This document shows positions 42,144 to 53,938 of a DNA stretch of 64,000 nucleotides, one piece after another (positions within the stretch are counted from its first letter, which is position 1; the number at the start of each line of letters is the position of its first letter). The notes under the pieces were generated by a model. It was not told where the DNA came from, did no database searches, and saw only the letters and a program-made list of their open reading frames with translations. The stretch comes from Sphaerulina vaccinii (taxonomy: Eukaryota > Ascomycota > Dothideomycetes > Mycosphaerellales > Mycosphaerellaceae), in the NCBI GenBank assembly GCA_022570795.1, contig JAKUDP010000025.1, forward strand, positions 1,379,001-1,443,000, read 5' to 3'. Position numbers and translations under genes: made by a program.

Positions 42144-43424
42144 ATGATTTGGGCAGATGAAAGCAGGTTTGCACAATATCAGCAGTCTGAGAACTTTGAG
42201 AGCGTCGCCGACTCGATTCGATCACTCGTCGGTGCAAAAAAATACATCTCAGATCTCGAGCTGAAGAAGCTCGAAAAGCATTACTTCCGATGCGGGCCTG
42301 GTCGATGTGTCTTACGCTTCGGCGATGTCGCGGACAGTGTTACGGGCAATTGCGTGTGGGATCGTGCCTACGGCAGTCCAACAGGATGCCTAACAAAAGG
42401 AATCTCGCACTCTCTTGTCACTCAGCCCAAGCGAAATTCCGGAAAAGCCAAGGTCGCACGTAAGAGGACTGCTTCTAAGGACTCACTGTCGAGCGGCTCC
42501 GGAAGCACGCGCAAGAAGGCGAAAGCTCCAGAATCCCCGAAGTTGGAGAACGAGAGCCCGGTGAAGGAGTCTGAAGTAGAAGCCAAAGAGGTCGCTACCG
42601 TGGAGTGCCCCGCGCAGCAAGACAAGAAGGAGCCTGATACTGTTGAGACTCCCAGAACAAGCCACGAACATGGCCAGGAACCCAAGAAGCTGCCCTCACG
42701 GCTTACGAGTCTCCCTGGGGAGCTGCTCAACAAAATCGCCTGTCTTGTTCTGAGTCATTCAGATCCACTCGTGATCACGACAACGGAGAAGTCACCAGGT
42801 GTACCAAGACTCCAGGAGAGTTCAAATCACTCCCATCGCACTGCGCTATTCCGAGTCAACAGACTCACGAGAGACCTCTACACGAGCTTCCTCTTCGACA
42901 AGAACCAATTCCAGATCCAGCATGACAGAAGTGTCCCTTTGGGTTCAACGATGTGGGAGCACGAGCTGCTTGGGCAGTTTCTTTTGAAGATACGGGGGTC
43001 CGCCAAGTGCTGTTCCAACAATGTCAAGGTCCACGTCAAGCTATACAGGCGGCCTAAGAACGACCTTGAGTTTACGTCCAATCTGGTCCCTATTCTGCGT
43101 ACCCTGCGCAGCATACACGGCAATATGCCAAACATCACGTGCACGATCACTTTCGGTAAGGTTCCGTGTCTGTGTGGATGCCACGAGGCGTTTCGAGTAT
43201 CGTCTACTGATGCTGTAGACTTCACGGCGGGGGTAGAGCTGGGCACCCTGGTGCCATCGATCCGTCAGTCCGCAGGTCGTCTAAGACTCACAGCTGATTG
43301 GCTCATGAGCCAACTCGCTTTTGGGCCGCAGGATGAGTGCCCAGCCAGAGGACGCCGTCTCGCTGCGAACAGGCTCGACAGCTTAGCCAACGAAATTGAG
43401 CGGGTTGATAGCTCCACTCCATGA
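42144..43424 (+). CDS. F-box-like fungal protein (copy 1)
   Basis: Single exon of 426 residues. Residues 100-185 are disordered and rich in Lys, Ser, Pro and Glu. At about 190 LTSLPGELLNKIACLVL is the short F-box-like motif (LPxEL-N-I) of a large fungal family of unknown role. It is followed by FRVNRLTRDLYTSFLFDKNQFQI, its usual companion, in which the protein would list structural residues for an F-box-type fold. A Cys-rich turn CLCGCHE lies near 350. Similar to the gene at 44138. SCF-type ubiquitin adaptor function is only inferred. Confidence 0.6.
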   Translation: MIWADESRFAQYQQSENFESVADSIRSLVGAKKYISDLELKKLEKHYFRCGPGRCVLRFGDVADSVTGNCVWDRAYGSPTGCLTKGISHSLVTQPKRNSGKAKVARKRTASKDSLSSGSGSTRKKAKAPESPKLENESPVKESEVEAKEVATVECPAQQDKKEPDTVETPRTSHEHGQEPKKLPSRLTSLPGELLNKIACLVLSHSDPLVITTTEKSPGVPRLQESSNHSHRTALFRVNRLTRDLYTSFLFDKNQFQIQHDRSVPLGSTMWEHELLGQFLLKIRGSAKCCSNNVKVHVKLYRRPKNDLEFTSNLVPILRTLRSIHGNMPNITCTITFGKVPCLCGCHEAFRVSSTDAVDFTAGVELGTLVPSIRQSAGRLRLTADWLMSQLAFGPQDECPARGRRLAANRLDSLANEIERVDSSTP

Positions 43425-44137
43425 TCTGCTCGTGAGCGTTGGCCACGAGGAGCCTCCAGCTCGTGGCTGTCTCTGCGAAGTAGAGAATGCGGGATTGGGG
43501 ATGCTCATGCGCAGAGCAAGGGTTTAGATCGGGCGCGACCCGACATGATGCCTCGTGCACCATGATCGTCTCTCTGTTCTCCGCTGCGGGGCCAGTTGGA
43601 GCGATCTCCACTTCATGCAGCATTCGTCCGTGACTGTGCGAGTGTCTGTGGAAGGAGAGTATCGGAACTTCCGAGTGGTTGAACTCAGCCATGATGATGA
43701 AGAGGACCGATTCGTGGAGGAAAGGAACGTTCAGGTCAAAGGTCATTTCGCCGAGTCCAGGAGTGTCCGGGCGAGGTTGGAGTGGCCGTAGGTTATTAGA
43801 AAGCTCGCAAGAGCAATAATACACTCTTTCCTGACAGATTGCTCCCTCAGCGAGAAGGCTCAGAAGAACGCATTATTGATCAGAGAATGTCGAAAAACGA
43901 TTCCTGGCTACAACCGTCTGAGGGCCTGATAATTTGCCGTGAAGATGACACCGTATGTTCTTTGATTCGTTCTCAGGTCGTGGCGTGCGAGGTGGAGCCG
44001 TTGGTTTGTGGTACCTGAATTCATATCCGTGAAAAGTATCACCACATCTTACTGCTTGGCAGGATTAATTCCATCGCACACTTCTTCTAGGATCCTGCCC
44101 CAGAGCGCTATATCGAGACTCATCGCACAGTCTAAAG
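43425..44137. other. Spacer between the two F-box-like paralogues
   Basis: Open frames of about 80 and 170 codons exist on opposite strands; neither has a recognisable motif or reliable start. Confidence 0.35.
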
Positions 44138-45150
44138 ATGGTCCCCATAAGCTACGTACAGAACAACAAGAGTATGTCCTATGCGCAGATGCTCGGGAAG
44201 GGTGCGCCAGTCGAGCGGCCGCGCGAGTACTCGATTGAGAAGAAGCCATCCAAATCGTCTCGAACTGGTCTGGACGGTAATTCCGCCCCGATAATGGACG
44301 TTAGACACAAAACGTCTCTGGTGAAGGGCTGTGAAAAAGCAGCTGCTGTGGTCAAAGCTGGCCATACAGTTCATGGCCCGGACGTCAAGGCTGCCGTAGA
44401 CGAAGATGTGCAACACAAAGCGCCGGAATGCTGTGCGCAGGGAACCGGAGATTCGAAGCCTCAGGCGAGCAACGACAACGCCGATCGTACGAAGAAGCGC
44501 TCGTCGCTCTTGTTGACTTGTCCTGCCGAGATCAGGAACGAGATCTGGTCGATGGCCCTGACTTACGAGAAGCCACTCATTATCGAAAAAGACATATCAA
44601 CAGGCCTTCCAAAACTTCGGCCAACCCGTGGGAAGAAGTATCGCACGGCATTGCTTATGGTCAACAGGCAGTTGGCGGCTGAGTGTGAGGCCTTTTTCTT
44701 CTCCCAGAACGATTTCCGCATTCAAGATACCAGGAAGACCCACCGTGATGGTATGAGAGTCTCGGATAAGCAGAGATACGAGAATGAGCTTCTCTGCACT
44801 TTGATGCGTGACATTCTGCCCGAAGTTGCGAAGAACCATTATTCGCAGAACTTTACTATCAATCTCTTTCGCCGGCCATATCATTCATCAAGTGTACAAT
44901 ACAATTGGGGGAGATTCCCTGGTGGAACGGGCCGGAGGGTCGCGTCGTGCCTCGGCGTAGAGCCGAAGAGTTCACGGTGGATGTGGATCTTGAAGATCTA
45001 GCCACTTCCATCTGTGCGGCGGCTGAGGAGATGGAAAACAGGTATCTTGCGAGCGGTGGGACCAGTGATGATCGAGATGAAGTGATGTACCTTGCTGTGA
45101 GATCGCTCGAGGCCTTAGCGATGTATGTTGATGGAAACGACCTCGAATAG
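44138..45150 (+). pseudogene. F-box-like fungal protein (copy 2), frame broken
   Basis: Tandem paralogue of the gene at 42144. It has a disordered N-terminal third, then LLTCPAEIRNEIWSMAL (F-box-like) and LLMVNRQLAAECEAFFFSQNDFRIQ, aligning with copy 1. The first frame (287 codons) ends soon after NLFRRPYHSSSVQYNWG. The plausible continuation (IPWWNGPEGR, then DVDLEDLATSICAAAEEME) is one base out of register, starting at the G5 run near 44915. One extra G would restore a protein of about 335 residues. Either a real frameshift or a homopolymer error. Confidence 0.55.
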
Positions 45151-46024
45151 TCTAGGCTGTTCTCGTTTCGAAGTAGCATAGCGATTGTCCCTTCATAGAT
45201 GCGTCATTGGATAATCGAGGAAGCGTCCTTGTAGAGCAGTTTGTTGTGGTGTTGTCTTCCTGACACTTTCGATGGAGGAACGATAATTGTATATTCAGAG
45301 CACCATTCATCAGGCAGGGGCTGTCAGACTTCTACAGTGCCCCTTCATGGGCCTTAACTCCAGAAATAGGAATTCTTGCCTCTATTGCTGAAAGCAGATG
45401 TTTCCAATTCACGTCTGGGATGTCGAGCACCCATGCGGCTATCGTCCTTCGTATGTCGCACTCGTTGCCCAGCTAAGCGCAGGCCAGTCATCGCCATGGC
45501 AGCGGCACTCTGTTACGATTCTCATATTTGCGCAAATGTGTCTGTTTCCAGGCTCGGTGAAAGGTCCGAATGGAGTGGTTGCTTCACACTTTTCCCCTGT
45601 GGCTAGGGTCTCGCCAGTCGCAGAGTAAGGCCTGCAAGCTCATCGCTGTCTTAATGTAATGAAGCAGACCGAGTTACTGTGCGAAGGACTGAACTGACGT
45701 ACACCAGACTGTTATGATGGCTTGTCCAGCAGTATTAAAGACGTCGCCGGAGTGGTCAGCTCGTCGCTATGAAGCAGTCTGTATCTTCTGCTCCATGTTC
45801 AAACGGTGCTTGCGGTAATGCTCCTGGTAGTACCTGAGAGAATCATGTCGATGTTTGCGGATGATGTTTCCTGTATGTTGGAAAATGAAACAGGCAAGTA
45901 ATTTATTCGACAAGGCATCGACGGAGCCATTCCGATCCTTGGCATCACCAATGTCCACCTCACCTCATAGCACACTCTACTCCCTTTCCATACCACCCAT
46001 ACCACCCATACCACCCATCCAACC
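45151..46024. other. Intergenic region with a short tandem repeat
   Basis: Three and a half copies of a 9-base unit (TACCACCCA) lie at about 45990-46020, in the leader of mde1. Otherwise nothing recognised. Confidence 0.5.
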
Positions 46025-46833
46025 ATGTCCAACTCCGCAAACGACGCTCTCATAACATCCTCCGACCCTCTCCACCCAGCCAACCACATCTGCACTCTCT
46101 GTCACCAATTCTACTCCCATGGCTGGGTAACAGGCACAGGCGGAGGAATCTCCATCCGCAAAGACAACCATGTCTTCTTAGCTCCTAGCGGTGTACAAAA
46201 AGAGTTGATGAAGCCGAAGGATATTTTCGTTATGGATTTTGAGACGGGGGAGTATTTGAGGAGGCCGAAGGTGAGCGATAGCGAACATTCTGCATATGCG
46301 ATGTATATGTTGGATGTGTTTTGGATGTGGGTTGATCGAAGGTAGGTCTACAAACCCTCTGCATGCACACCTCTTTTCATGTCCGCGTACACGAATCGTG
46401 GAGCTGGAGCTTGTATCCATACTCATTCGCAATGGGCTGTTCTCGTTACTTTGATTTGTGAAGCTGGACTTCAAGGTGAAGACCGGACCGGAATGTGTTT
46501 TCTATGAAAGAGATTGAACAGATTAAAGGTATTTCTCGAGGTGGTACGGGTTCTCAAGAGATTGCAGAGGGTGGACGGAAATTGGGCAATTTGGGATACT
46601 TTGATACTATGAAGATCCCTATTATTGAGAATACGGCACATGAGGAGGATTTGGAAGAATCTATGTCGCAGGCTATGAAGGAGTGGCCGGAGACTTGTGC
46701 GATTTTGGTGAAGAGACATGGAGTTTATGTTTGGGGAAAGGATGTCGCGCAGGCGAAGACGCAGTGTGAAAGTCTTGATTACTTGTTCCAGTTGGCTGTG
46801 GAGATGCATAAGTTGGGGCTGAAGTGGGTCTGA
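46025..46833 (+). pseudogene. mde1: Methylthioribulose-1-phosphate dehydratase, frame broken by one base
   Basis: Class II aldolase-fold enzyme of the methionine salvage pathway. Exon 46025-46270 carries HPANHICTLCHQFYSHGWVTGTGGGISI and APSGVQKELMKP. A 75-nt intron joins in phase to KPSACTPLF, and IHTHSQWAVLV supplies the zinc-binding HTH. The C-terminal part has FDTMKIPIIENTAHEEDL, the third zinc His in VKRHGVYVWG and CESLDYLFQLAVEMH. Between GEDRTGMCF and SMKEIEQIKG the frame slips: the T4 run at 46498-46501 needs a fifth T. All active-site residues are present on either side, so a sequencing error or very recent loss is likely. Confidence 0.78.
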
Positions 46834-47337
46834 TGTCGCGGAGAGAAGACCAGTGCTGGACATGTACATTGCGACGCTACGTGAGATGGAGGGTAGCTAT
46901 TTTCCTTGACTTGACCCGCTCCCCACAGTCATTCTGCTCACTTTCAATGCGTTTCGTAAATATCTTTCTGTAAGCGTCTCTTACGACAGTTGGCGCCTTC
47001 TCATGTTTCGGCAAGCGAGCCATTAGCGCCGAGTAGGCACTATGATAATCAATCTTGGACGCGACTAAGAACTCTTCACATGCTGCTACGACTTCCGGCG
47101 GCGCAGTTGGGGCAGCCAGGTCTAACTGGGATCCTTGAACTGTTGTTTTCAGACCCTCTTGTTGCTTCACATACGAGGCCACATCCCTCTCTTTGGCGCC
47201 AGACAGCGCGTCTGGCCTTAGGTCCTGAAAAGGAAAAGGGCAGGTCAGCTAGTTTCCTCTGACAAGCGCGAATATGTCCCAGCTGGTCTGTCTGCGAGCC
47301 TGTCGACGTGGCAGGCTCAAGCTCTGTGAGACAGAAC
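46834..47337. other. Unassigned stretch after the decayed DUF6604-like gene
   Basis: A minus-strand frame of 101 codons (46877-47182) has protein-like composition but no recognised motif; it may be a remnant of the neighbouring gene or unrelated. Confidence 0.35.
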
Positions 47338-49847
47338 TCAGTGAGAGGTGAGAAGAGAGGATGTGATCATGGCGCCTCTGAGAACAAACTCGGCATGGTC
47401 TAGATTCGTGTTTCCGATTCTGGGTAGGTGCAGATCGAGGATGCCACTGACCATGTTGATGCTCAAGAGCAGCTTGCCTCCAGACTCAGCCTGTGCCGCT
47501 TCCCAAAGGACATCGTTGACAGATTCGTGTGGCATACGACCTTCAATGGCAGCCGCAGCTGTGGGATCAATCAGAGCGGCATGAGCTGGTATGTCGCGGA
47601 AGATGCTAAGAATCTGTGCCATCAGTTGATGACGATCGAACTGTATGTTGAGTTCTTGGCTTGTCAGTCCAGTTTCTAGGACTTTGAGGACTTGCGTCGC
47701 GGAGAGCTCGCTGCACGTCAACCTTGGCACGAGGTAAGCGTGTGTCTCTGAAGCATCGATTTCGAGTGAACCTGGTTTGCCTCTGAGCTTGTCGCCTTGG
47801 TCGGTTGAAGCTCAGTGACAACACATAGAGATGGGTCACTATGGGTGTGCACTGCTTACCAGTCATTCTGAGTCTTGCCGTCAACCTTGATAGCAGGCGA
47901 CGCGATCACTTCATGGGCAGCTTGGTGCAGGGCAGTATGAGTGCATTGGATTCTCCTCTCAGCCGGTCGCTGCTTTCCAGTGCCGATCTCAGGATTCCCA
48001 TGAACTTGCATACTGGAGGGATCTTTAATGTCTGTTCCATGACAGCAGGAAATGAAGGCAGCGCTATCTTCTGACTGGCCTGTATAGGCCTCAAGCTTCG
48101 AAAGTGACGGTAGCTGCTGAGAGGAACTCCCATCGCAAAGCCGAAGTTCTTGTAGCTGCAATATGCGCTTCTGTCATGGAAGGAATGTCTTCCTAGCCCA
48201 AATGTCTCTTTTCCATGTTGCGCTATCATGAAGTCGAGATCTTGCCAGTCTTTCTCGAGCCTTTCCACACGACAGCCTGTATAGAGGTGCACCATGGCTG
48301 TCAACGCTAGATCGTGGTTGATCGCCTCCATCACTTCCATGTGCTTCGCCTGCAGCAATGACCAGGTGACGTGGCTTACCAGCGAAGGCATATTGTAAGA
48401 CAGCGGAGCATACTCGATTGTATCAGGATCATCAGGGTCAGACCTCCACGCTTTATTCGCATCGAGTCTTTTGGAGGGTGTCTAACAGTGTTTATGCGAC
48501 GACGAAGCGCTTTCCGCGAGCGTGACTTGACAAGTGAAGAGTCCAGTTCAGGAGCGTATGGGAGTCGATCAAGCTGAAATTGGAAACGCTGTGGCGACTC
48601 TGCAATGTTGTACATCGTTCTGCCGTGTTGCAGGTGCTCGCACTCGAAGTTGGGTCCAAGAGTGACGTGGATCTCTATCTGCATTTGGAAGCCAACCCTA
48701 CGAGCAGCTGCAGATTATCTTGAGACTCCGCGTTCGGGCGCGAAGTGCAGATATCGACGAGGATTTGAGTAAATGCGTCGCCATAGCCGAATGCTGCAAG
48801 GCGCCCTTTCTCGGTTCGAAGTGCTCGAATTCCGAGCATGCACTGTGCAATGGCCTTGAACAATGGATGTGCGGCAGCCAAATACGTGTATGACTTGTCC
48901 GTATCGCCGCCTGTGTCCAGTATCTGTCTGTGATGTCGGAGCACACTCAAGCCAGTCATAGCTTGTAAGCAGACAAGATCGGCAATTGATGTCTGCGAAG
49001 CCTTTGATCCTTCTAATCCTTGCTTATTGCATGAGAACTGTACGATGTTCAGACCGGTGAGTGTTGCTTTGATGTCCAAGAACTCTGCGATCTGGTCGAA
49101 CGTAGCTAGGTCCGGGTACTCAGCTGCGAAACTGGCTGCTCGATGAGACACAAGCAGTACGGCACAAGTCGATATTTGGGATGCCACCATCGCCGGCACC
49201 CCTCGAGCTTGTTGCTCGATCCAGATTTGTTTGACATGCTGACGTATCTTGTAACACTCCTGAAGGAAACACCACAGTGCAAAAGCTTTCTCCTCTGCCG
49301 TGTCGACTTCTAACGCAAACACGGCTTCAGTTTGATCGGCTTGAGTGTGAGGTCCGTCAACATCATCCTGCTCTCGATCCACTTATAGCGCCTGGTAAAT
49401 GTTGGCGAGGGTGCGACCAGGTGTCCTGTCTTCACGTGCACGACCGGGCAGTAGTAGACCTTTGCTCTTCTGCAGGACGCCCTTCAGCTGAGCGAGAACT
49501 TGCAAAAGCACGCGGCCGAATGCATTATGCGAAGCATCGCTCTGCTTGGACAGTGCATCACTGTCCGTCTTTCGTGCGTACCAAGCCGCGGACTCCTTGC
49601 GTCCAGCGATGACATCTTCGAGGACCAGTATCGCATCAGTAATGCCTTTGAGAGCCGAGTCTGTCTCTTTTGCTGAGCTTGCGAGAGCGCGTGACAGTTC
49701 GAGTAGGTCATGGGTGGTCAACTTCCTAACTGCCGTGGCGGATGTGGCCTTGCGCTTGGTTTTCATTGTAGCTTTGTGCTTCTTCTGTTTTCTCTTATTG
49801 GCACCTCCAGAGACAGTGGTTCGCGTACAACCCTGCAAAGCTGTCAA
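47338..49847 (-). pseudogene. Decayed DUF6604-like gene
   Basis: Pieces in order of a long fungal protein. The segment 49847-49383 has a Lys/Arg-rich start, LTTHDLLELSRALAS and VIAGRKESAAWY, typical of DUF6604 proteins. It stops at a TAA (49383-49385), yet the same frame continues as VDREQDDVD...ALWCFLQECYKIRQ to 48675. Next the frame shifts to MQIEIHVTLGP (48684), shifts again near 48440 to EYAPLSYNMPSL, and ends with DLDFMIAQHG, NFGFAMGVP and SVNDVLWEAAQ. The last blocks parallel MDFAIDN, DYGIAMGV and VDDLLWEAA of the intact gene at 59125. One stop and at least two frameshifts argue for decay. Confidence 0.65.
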
Positions 49848-50455
49848 GTGAATCGTCTATGGAAGCCTGCAGGACAATTGACTGGAGATCCCGAGCCTGC
49901 CACGACTCACCCATCGTTGATGATGCGACAAGCAGGCATAGTATGAAGTCCTGTCACGAAACCGACGCGTTCGTTTTCACAACGGCTTCTTGCATACATC
50001 CTGGCAGAACCGGTAGACTCTCCCGGCTGGCGGTCCCATTGTGTAGCACTCGTGCAGCTTCGGAGTCACATCGTGTAGTGGTGCAGGCTGCGAGATGGCT
50101 GATGCTCATCAATGTTGTTGGTGGAAGCAGTTGAGAAGGTGAAGAAGAACAGGAAGTGAGAGACGTGAATGTCAGATGGCCGAGTTTCGGTCGAGAGACA
50201 TGGCGGCGAAGATGGAGGGAAGGAGGGAAGGGCCGCAATCGGTGACGCTATGAGCTTCGAAGGCGAATAGACTAAGTCGATGCTTCATAATCATGTTGTC
50301 TATGCACTGATCAGGCCATCTTGATCAATCGAGCAACTCTTGTCTCTTTTCACTTCTCTGTACTTTATCTCTGCGATCCCCAAATCACCAGGCCAACCAC
50401 AGAGACTCCCTCCCACTGGCACGAGACCAAGACTTACTGGAGAGACTCGTGGGAC
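49848..50455. other. Divergent intergenic region, nothing recognised
   Basis: Upstream of the DUF6604-like remnant and of Lon. A missing first exon of the remnant could lie here but none fits in phase. Confidence 0.4.
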
Positions 50456-53400
50456 ATGTACGGGCGAGGGCACGCATGGCGAGCTGCCCTGAGACATACG
50501 ACAGTACGAGCGCCATGTAGAGCATGTCAGGCCCAGTTCTCAATACGAGCTTCAGCACTTCCTGCGCAACGGATACCGTATACATCACTGCGAACGACGT
50601 TACCACGCGACTTCTCGACTACTTCAGGGCGGCGGAAAGAGAAGCCTCCTTCAGACGATGATGCAAAGGACGAAGTGAAGGTGGAGATAGCAGAAACGGA
50701 GGAGAAAGAGGCAAAGAACAAGTCAGAACCGACACCTTCGCCCATACCACTAGATGGCAAAGCTTCAAGCGCTGGTGCTGGGGGCGGCGGCGAGTCAGGG
50801 AATGGTGATGGAGGGAACAAGAAGCGCAAGGGTCCCAGTAAGGAGTTGACAAAGACGGTGGCGCCAGAGGTGTATCCTCAAGTTCTGGCTATCCCAATCG
50901 CGCAACGGCCGCTGTTCCCAGGCTTCTACAAGGCGATCACGATACGAGATCCTAATGTCGTTGCAGCTGTGCAGGAACTGCTGAAGCGAGGACAAAGCTA
51001 CGTGGGAGCTTTCTTGCTCAAGGACCAGGAGAGCAGCCAGGATGTGATCAACGATGCGAGCGAGGTGTACGATGTGGGCACCTTTTGCCAAATCACTGGC
51101 GCATTCCCTGCTGGACATGGCGAGGAGAAGTCATTGCAGGCTGTGCTCTATCCACATCGGAGGATCAAGCTGAGCGAACTTATCAAGCCCAATCGAGGTC
51201 CACCAGCTGCGCCAGAACCGGAGAAGGCTGCACAAGCAACACTCGAGGCTGTTCCACAATCCGAGCAAGGCGAACAGCCAGAGACAGACGAGAAGAAGGG
51301 TGGCGTAGTGGCCAGCTTCGAAGAGTCCTCAGCAGAGAAGAAGGATGAGAAAGCGCTATTCCAGCCTACTGACTTTCTACGATCATGGCCAGTGAGCTTG
51401 GTGAAAGTGGACAATCTAGCAGACGAGCCGTACGATAAGCGAGCGCCCACTGTTCGAGCACTGATCTCCGAGATCGTCAACACCTGCAAGGAAATCGGCA
51501 GCGTTAACCACCTGTTCCGTGACCACATCTCCGCCTTCGCCATGTCGCAGTCCGCAACCAACATCTCCGAAGAGCCTGCCAAGTTGGCCGACTTCGCCGC
51601 AGCAGTCTCACAGTCTGAAATGGAAGAGGCACAGGCTGTCTTGGAAGCGTTGAACATCGAGCAACGTCTCAGCAAAGCACTTGAGCTTATCAAGAAAGAG
51701 CAGATGAATGCACAACTGAGCAGTAAGATCTCGAAGGACGTGGAGAGTAAGATTCAGAAACGGCAACGGGAGTACTGGCTCATGGAGCAGATGAAGGGTA
51801 TTCGACGAGAACTTGGGCTCGAAAGCGATGGTAAGGACAAGCTGGTGGAGAAATTCAAGGAGAAGGCGACCAGATTGGCCATGCCGGATCCGGTCAAGAA
51901 AGTCTTCGACGAAGAGGTGGCCAAGCTTGCACATCTGGAGCCAGCTGCTAGCGAGTTTAACGTAACGCGAAACTACCTGGACTGGTTGACACAGATTCCT
52001 TGGGGCCAACGCAGCGCAGAGAACTTCGGTATTCAGCATGCAAAAGATGTGCTTGACGAGGATCACCACGGCTTGAAGGATGTCAAAGATCGTATCCTCG
52101 AATTCATTGCAGTCGGCAAGCTGCGAGGCACTGTTGAGGGCAAGATTCTGTGCATGGTAGGACCACCAGGTGTCGGTAAGACCAGTATTGGCAAGTCTAT
52201 CGCACGCGCACTCAACAGACAGTACTACCGCTTCAGTGTCGGTGGTCTTACAGATGTTGCCGAAATCAAGGGACACCGAAGAACGTATGTCGGCGCTTTG
52301 CCAGGTCGTATCATCCAGGCGCTCAAGAAGTGCCAGACTGAGAACCCTCTCATTCTCATCGATGAGGTCGACAAGATTGGACGTGGTCACCAAGGGGACC
52401 CTTCGAGTGCACTGCTCGAATTGTTAGACCCAGAGCAGAACAGCTCATTCTTGGACCACTACATGGACGTGCCAGTCGACTTGTCTAAGGTACTATTCGT
52501 CTGCACAGCCAATATGCTAGATACCATCCCTCGACCGCTTCTAGACAGAATGGAGATTATCGAGCTGTCCGGCTATGTCTCCGACGAGAAGATGGCCATT
52601 GCAGAACGATATCTTGCACCCCAAGCGAAGGAGCTCAGTGGTCTGAAAGAAGTCGATGTCAACTTGGATAAGGAGGCTCTGTTGGAGCTGATCAACAAGT
52701 ACTGCCGTGAATCTGGAGTGCGCAACCTGAAGAAGCAGATCGAGAAGGTCTACCGCAAATCCGCACTGAAGATCATCCAAGATCTTGGCGAGGAAGTTTT
52801 CACCGAGGAGAAAGCACTGACGGAAGAAGGCAAGGCTGCCGCAGAGGAGTCCAAGAAGGACGAGACTGATCCCAAGGACACCCCTGAGAACATCGCGCAG
52901 GAGACTACCGAAACACCTCGTGTAGGCCTCAAAGTCCCAGACTCCGTTCACGTCACGATCGGCAAGGATAACCTCAAGGACTACGTCGGTCCACCAGTGT
53001 ATACATCTGATCGCCTCTACGACACTACTCCACCTGGTGTAGCCATGGGTCTCGCATGGACGCAGATGGGTGGTGCAGCACTCTACGTGGAGTCCATCCT
53101 TGAGAATGCTCTCACATACAGCTCGCGACCAGGCCTTGAGCGGACAGGTAACCTCAAGGCAGTGATGAAGGAGGTAAGTGTAGTAGGCAGAAGGCATCCG
53201 CTGTTGATGATGTCTCACTGAGCTCACATCCACTGCGGTGCTGAGCTCAAAGACAGACACTCCGCAAGCCAGGTCCGCGATTCAGAGACATTTGCTAACC
53301 CTTCTCCGTACTTCTAGTCCACGCAGATCGCTTACTCTTTCGCCAAAGGTCTCATGGCAAAGCAGTTCCCCGGCAACAAGTTCTTCGAGAAGGCACGGAT

Positions 53401-53938
53401 ACATCTGCATTGCCCTGAAGGTGCTGTACAAAAGGACGGACCTTCTGCCGGTATCACAATGGCCACCTCTCTGCTCTCGCTAGCACTGGATAAACCTCTT
53501 GACCCCACAATAGCAATGACCGGAGAACTAACAGTCACCGGTAAAGTGCTTCGAATCGGAGGTCTACGAGAAAAGACTGTCGCTGCGAGAAGAGCTGGGT
53601 CTAGAATGATCCTGTTCCCGAGAGACAATCTGAGCGACTGGCTTGAGTTGCCAGAGGTAAGTCTTTCCATCATCCCCATCATCTCCGCAATTGCACAAGC
53701 ACCACGACAACGAGGTCTCAGACAGAGCGCGTTGCCTTTTGATCCAGCATTCATGGATACTTGCTAACCCTCTGACTTGTAGAACATCAAAGAAGGCATC
53801 GAAGGCAAACCAGTAGACTGGTATTCCGACGTATACAAACTCGTCTTTCCCGAAGTCGATTCCTCAGCTGCTAACACACTCTGGAGCAAGGAGCTGGCCA
53901 AGCCACCGAAAGAGGAAAGGGACAAAGATGATGACTAG
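50456..53938 (+). CDS. pim1: Mitochondrial Lon protease
   Basis: ATP-dependent AAA+ serine protease of the mitochondrial matrix. Exons 50456-53173, 53318-53656 and 53783-53938 join in phase 0 to 1070 residues. The Arg-rich N-terminus (MYGRGHAWRAALRHTTVRA) is a presequence. A charged linker with a Gly/Ser patch follows, then the LON N-domain from QVLAIPIAQRPLFPGF. Walker A GPPGVGKTS is near residue 568 and Walker B LILIDEVDKIG follows. The protease Ser is in DGPSAG (about 947, in exon 2) with the Lys in TGKVLRIGG. An in-frame ATG at 50321 would add 45 residues; the later start leaves a better presequence. The N-domain carries a low-complexity insert (EGEQPETDEKKGG region). Both introns are introner-like elements and both lie in the protease domain. 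Confidence 0.95.
53174..53317 (+). mobile_element. Introner-like element, Lon intron 1
   Basis: 144 nt. Contains GTAGTAGGCAGAAGGCAT, ATGTCTCACTGAGCTCAC, GAGCTCAAAGACAGACAC, TTCAGAGACATTTGCTAACC and a CTTCTAG end, shared in order with the Gfd2-like introns. Confidence 0.78.
53657..53782 (+). mobile_element. Introner-like element, Lon intron 2 (diverged)
   Basis: 126 nt. Keeps the 3' part (GTCTCAGACAGAGC, then CATGGATACTTGCTAACC and a TGTAG end) but its 5' half has drifted; an older copy. Confidence 0.6.

Noticed and set aside
43303..43824. 173-codon minus-strand frame after F-box-like copy 1
   Set aside because: Overlaps the end of the plus-strand gene, has no recognisable motif and no clear promoter or splice support; kept only as a possibility.
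46475..46511. A 37-nt intron that would rescue the mde1 frame
   Set aside because: Too short for this genome, and it would remove residues of a conserved block (RTGMCFSMK).
51608..53260. Two frames of about 240-260 codons on the minus strand opposite Lon
   Set aside because: Antisense shadows of the Lon coding sequence, without motifs.
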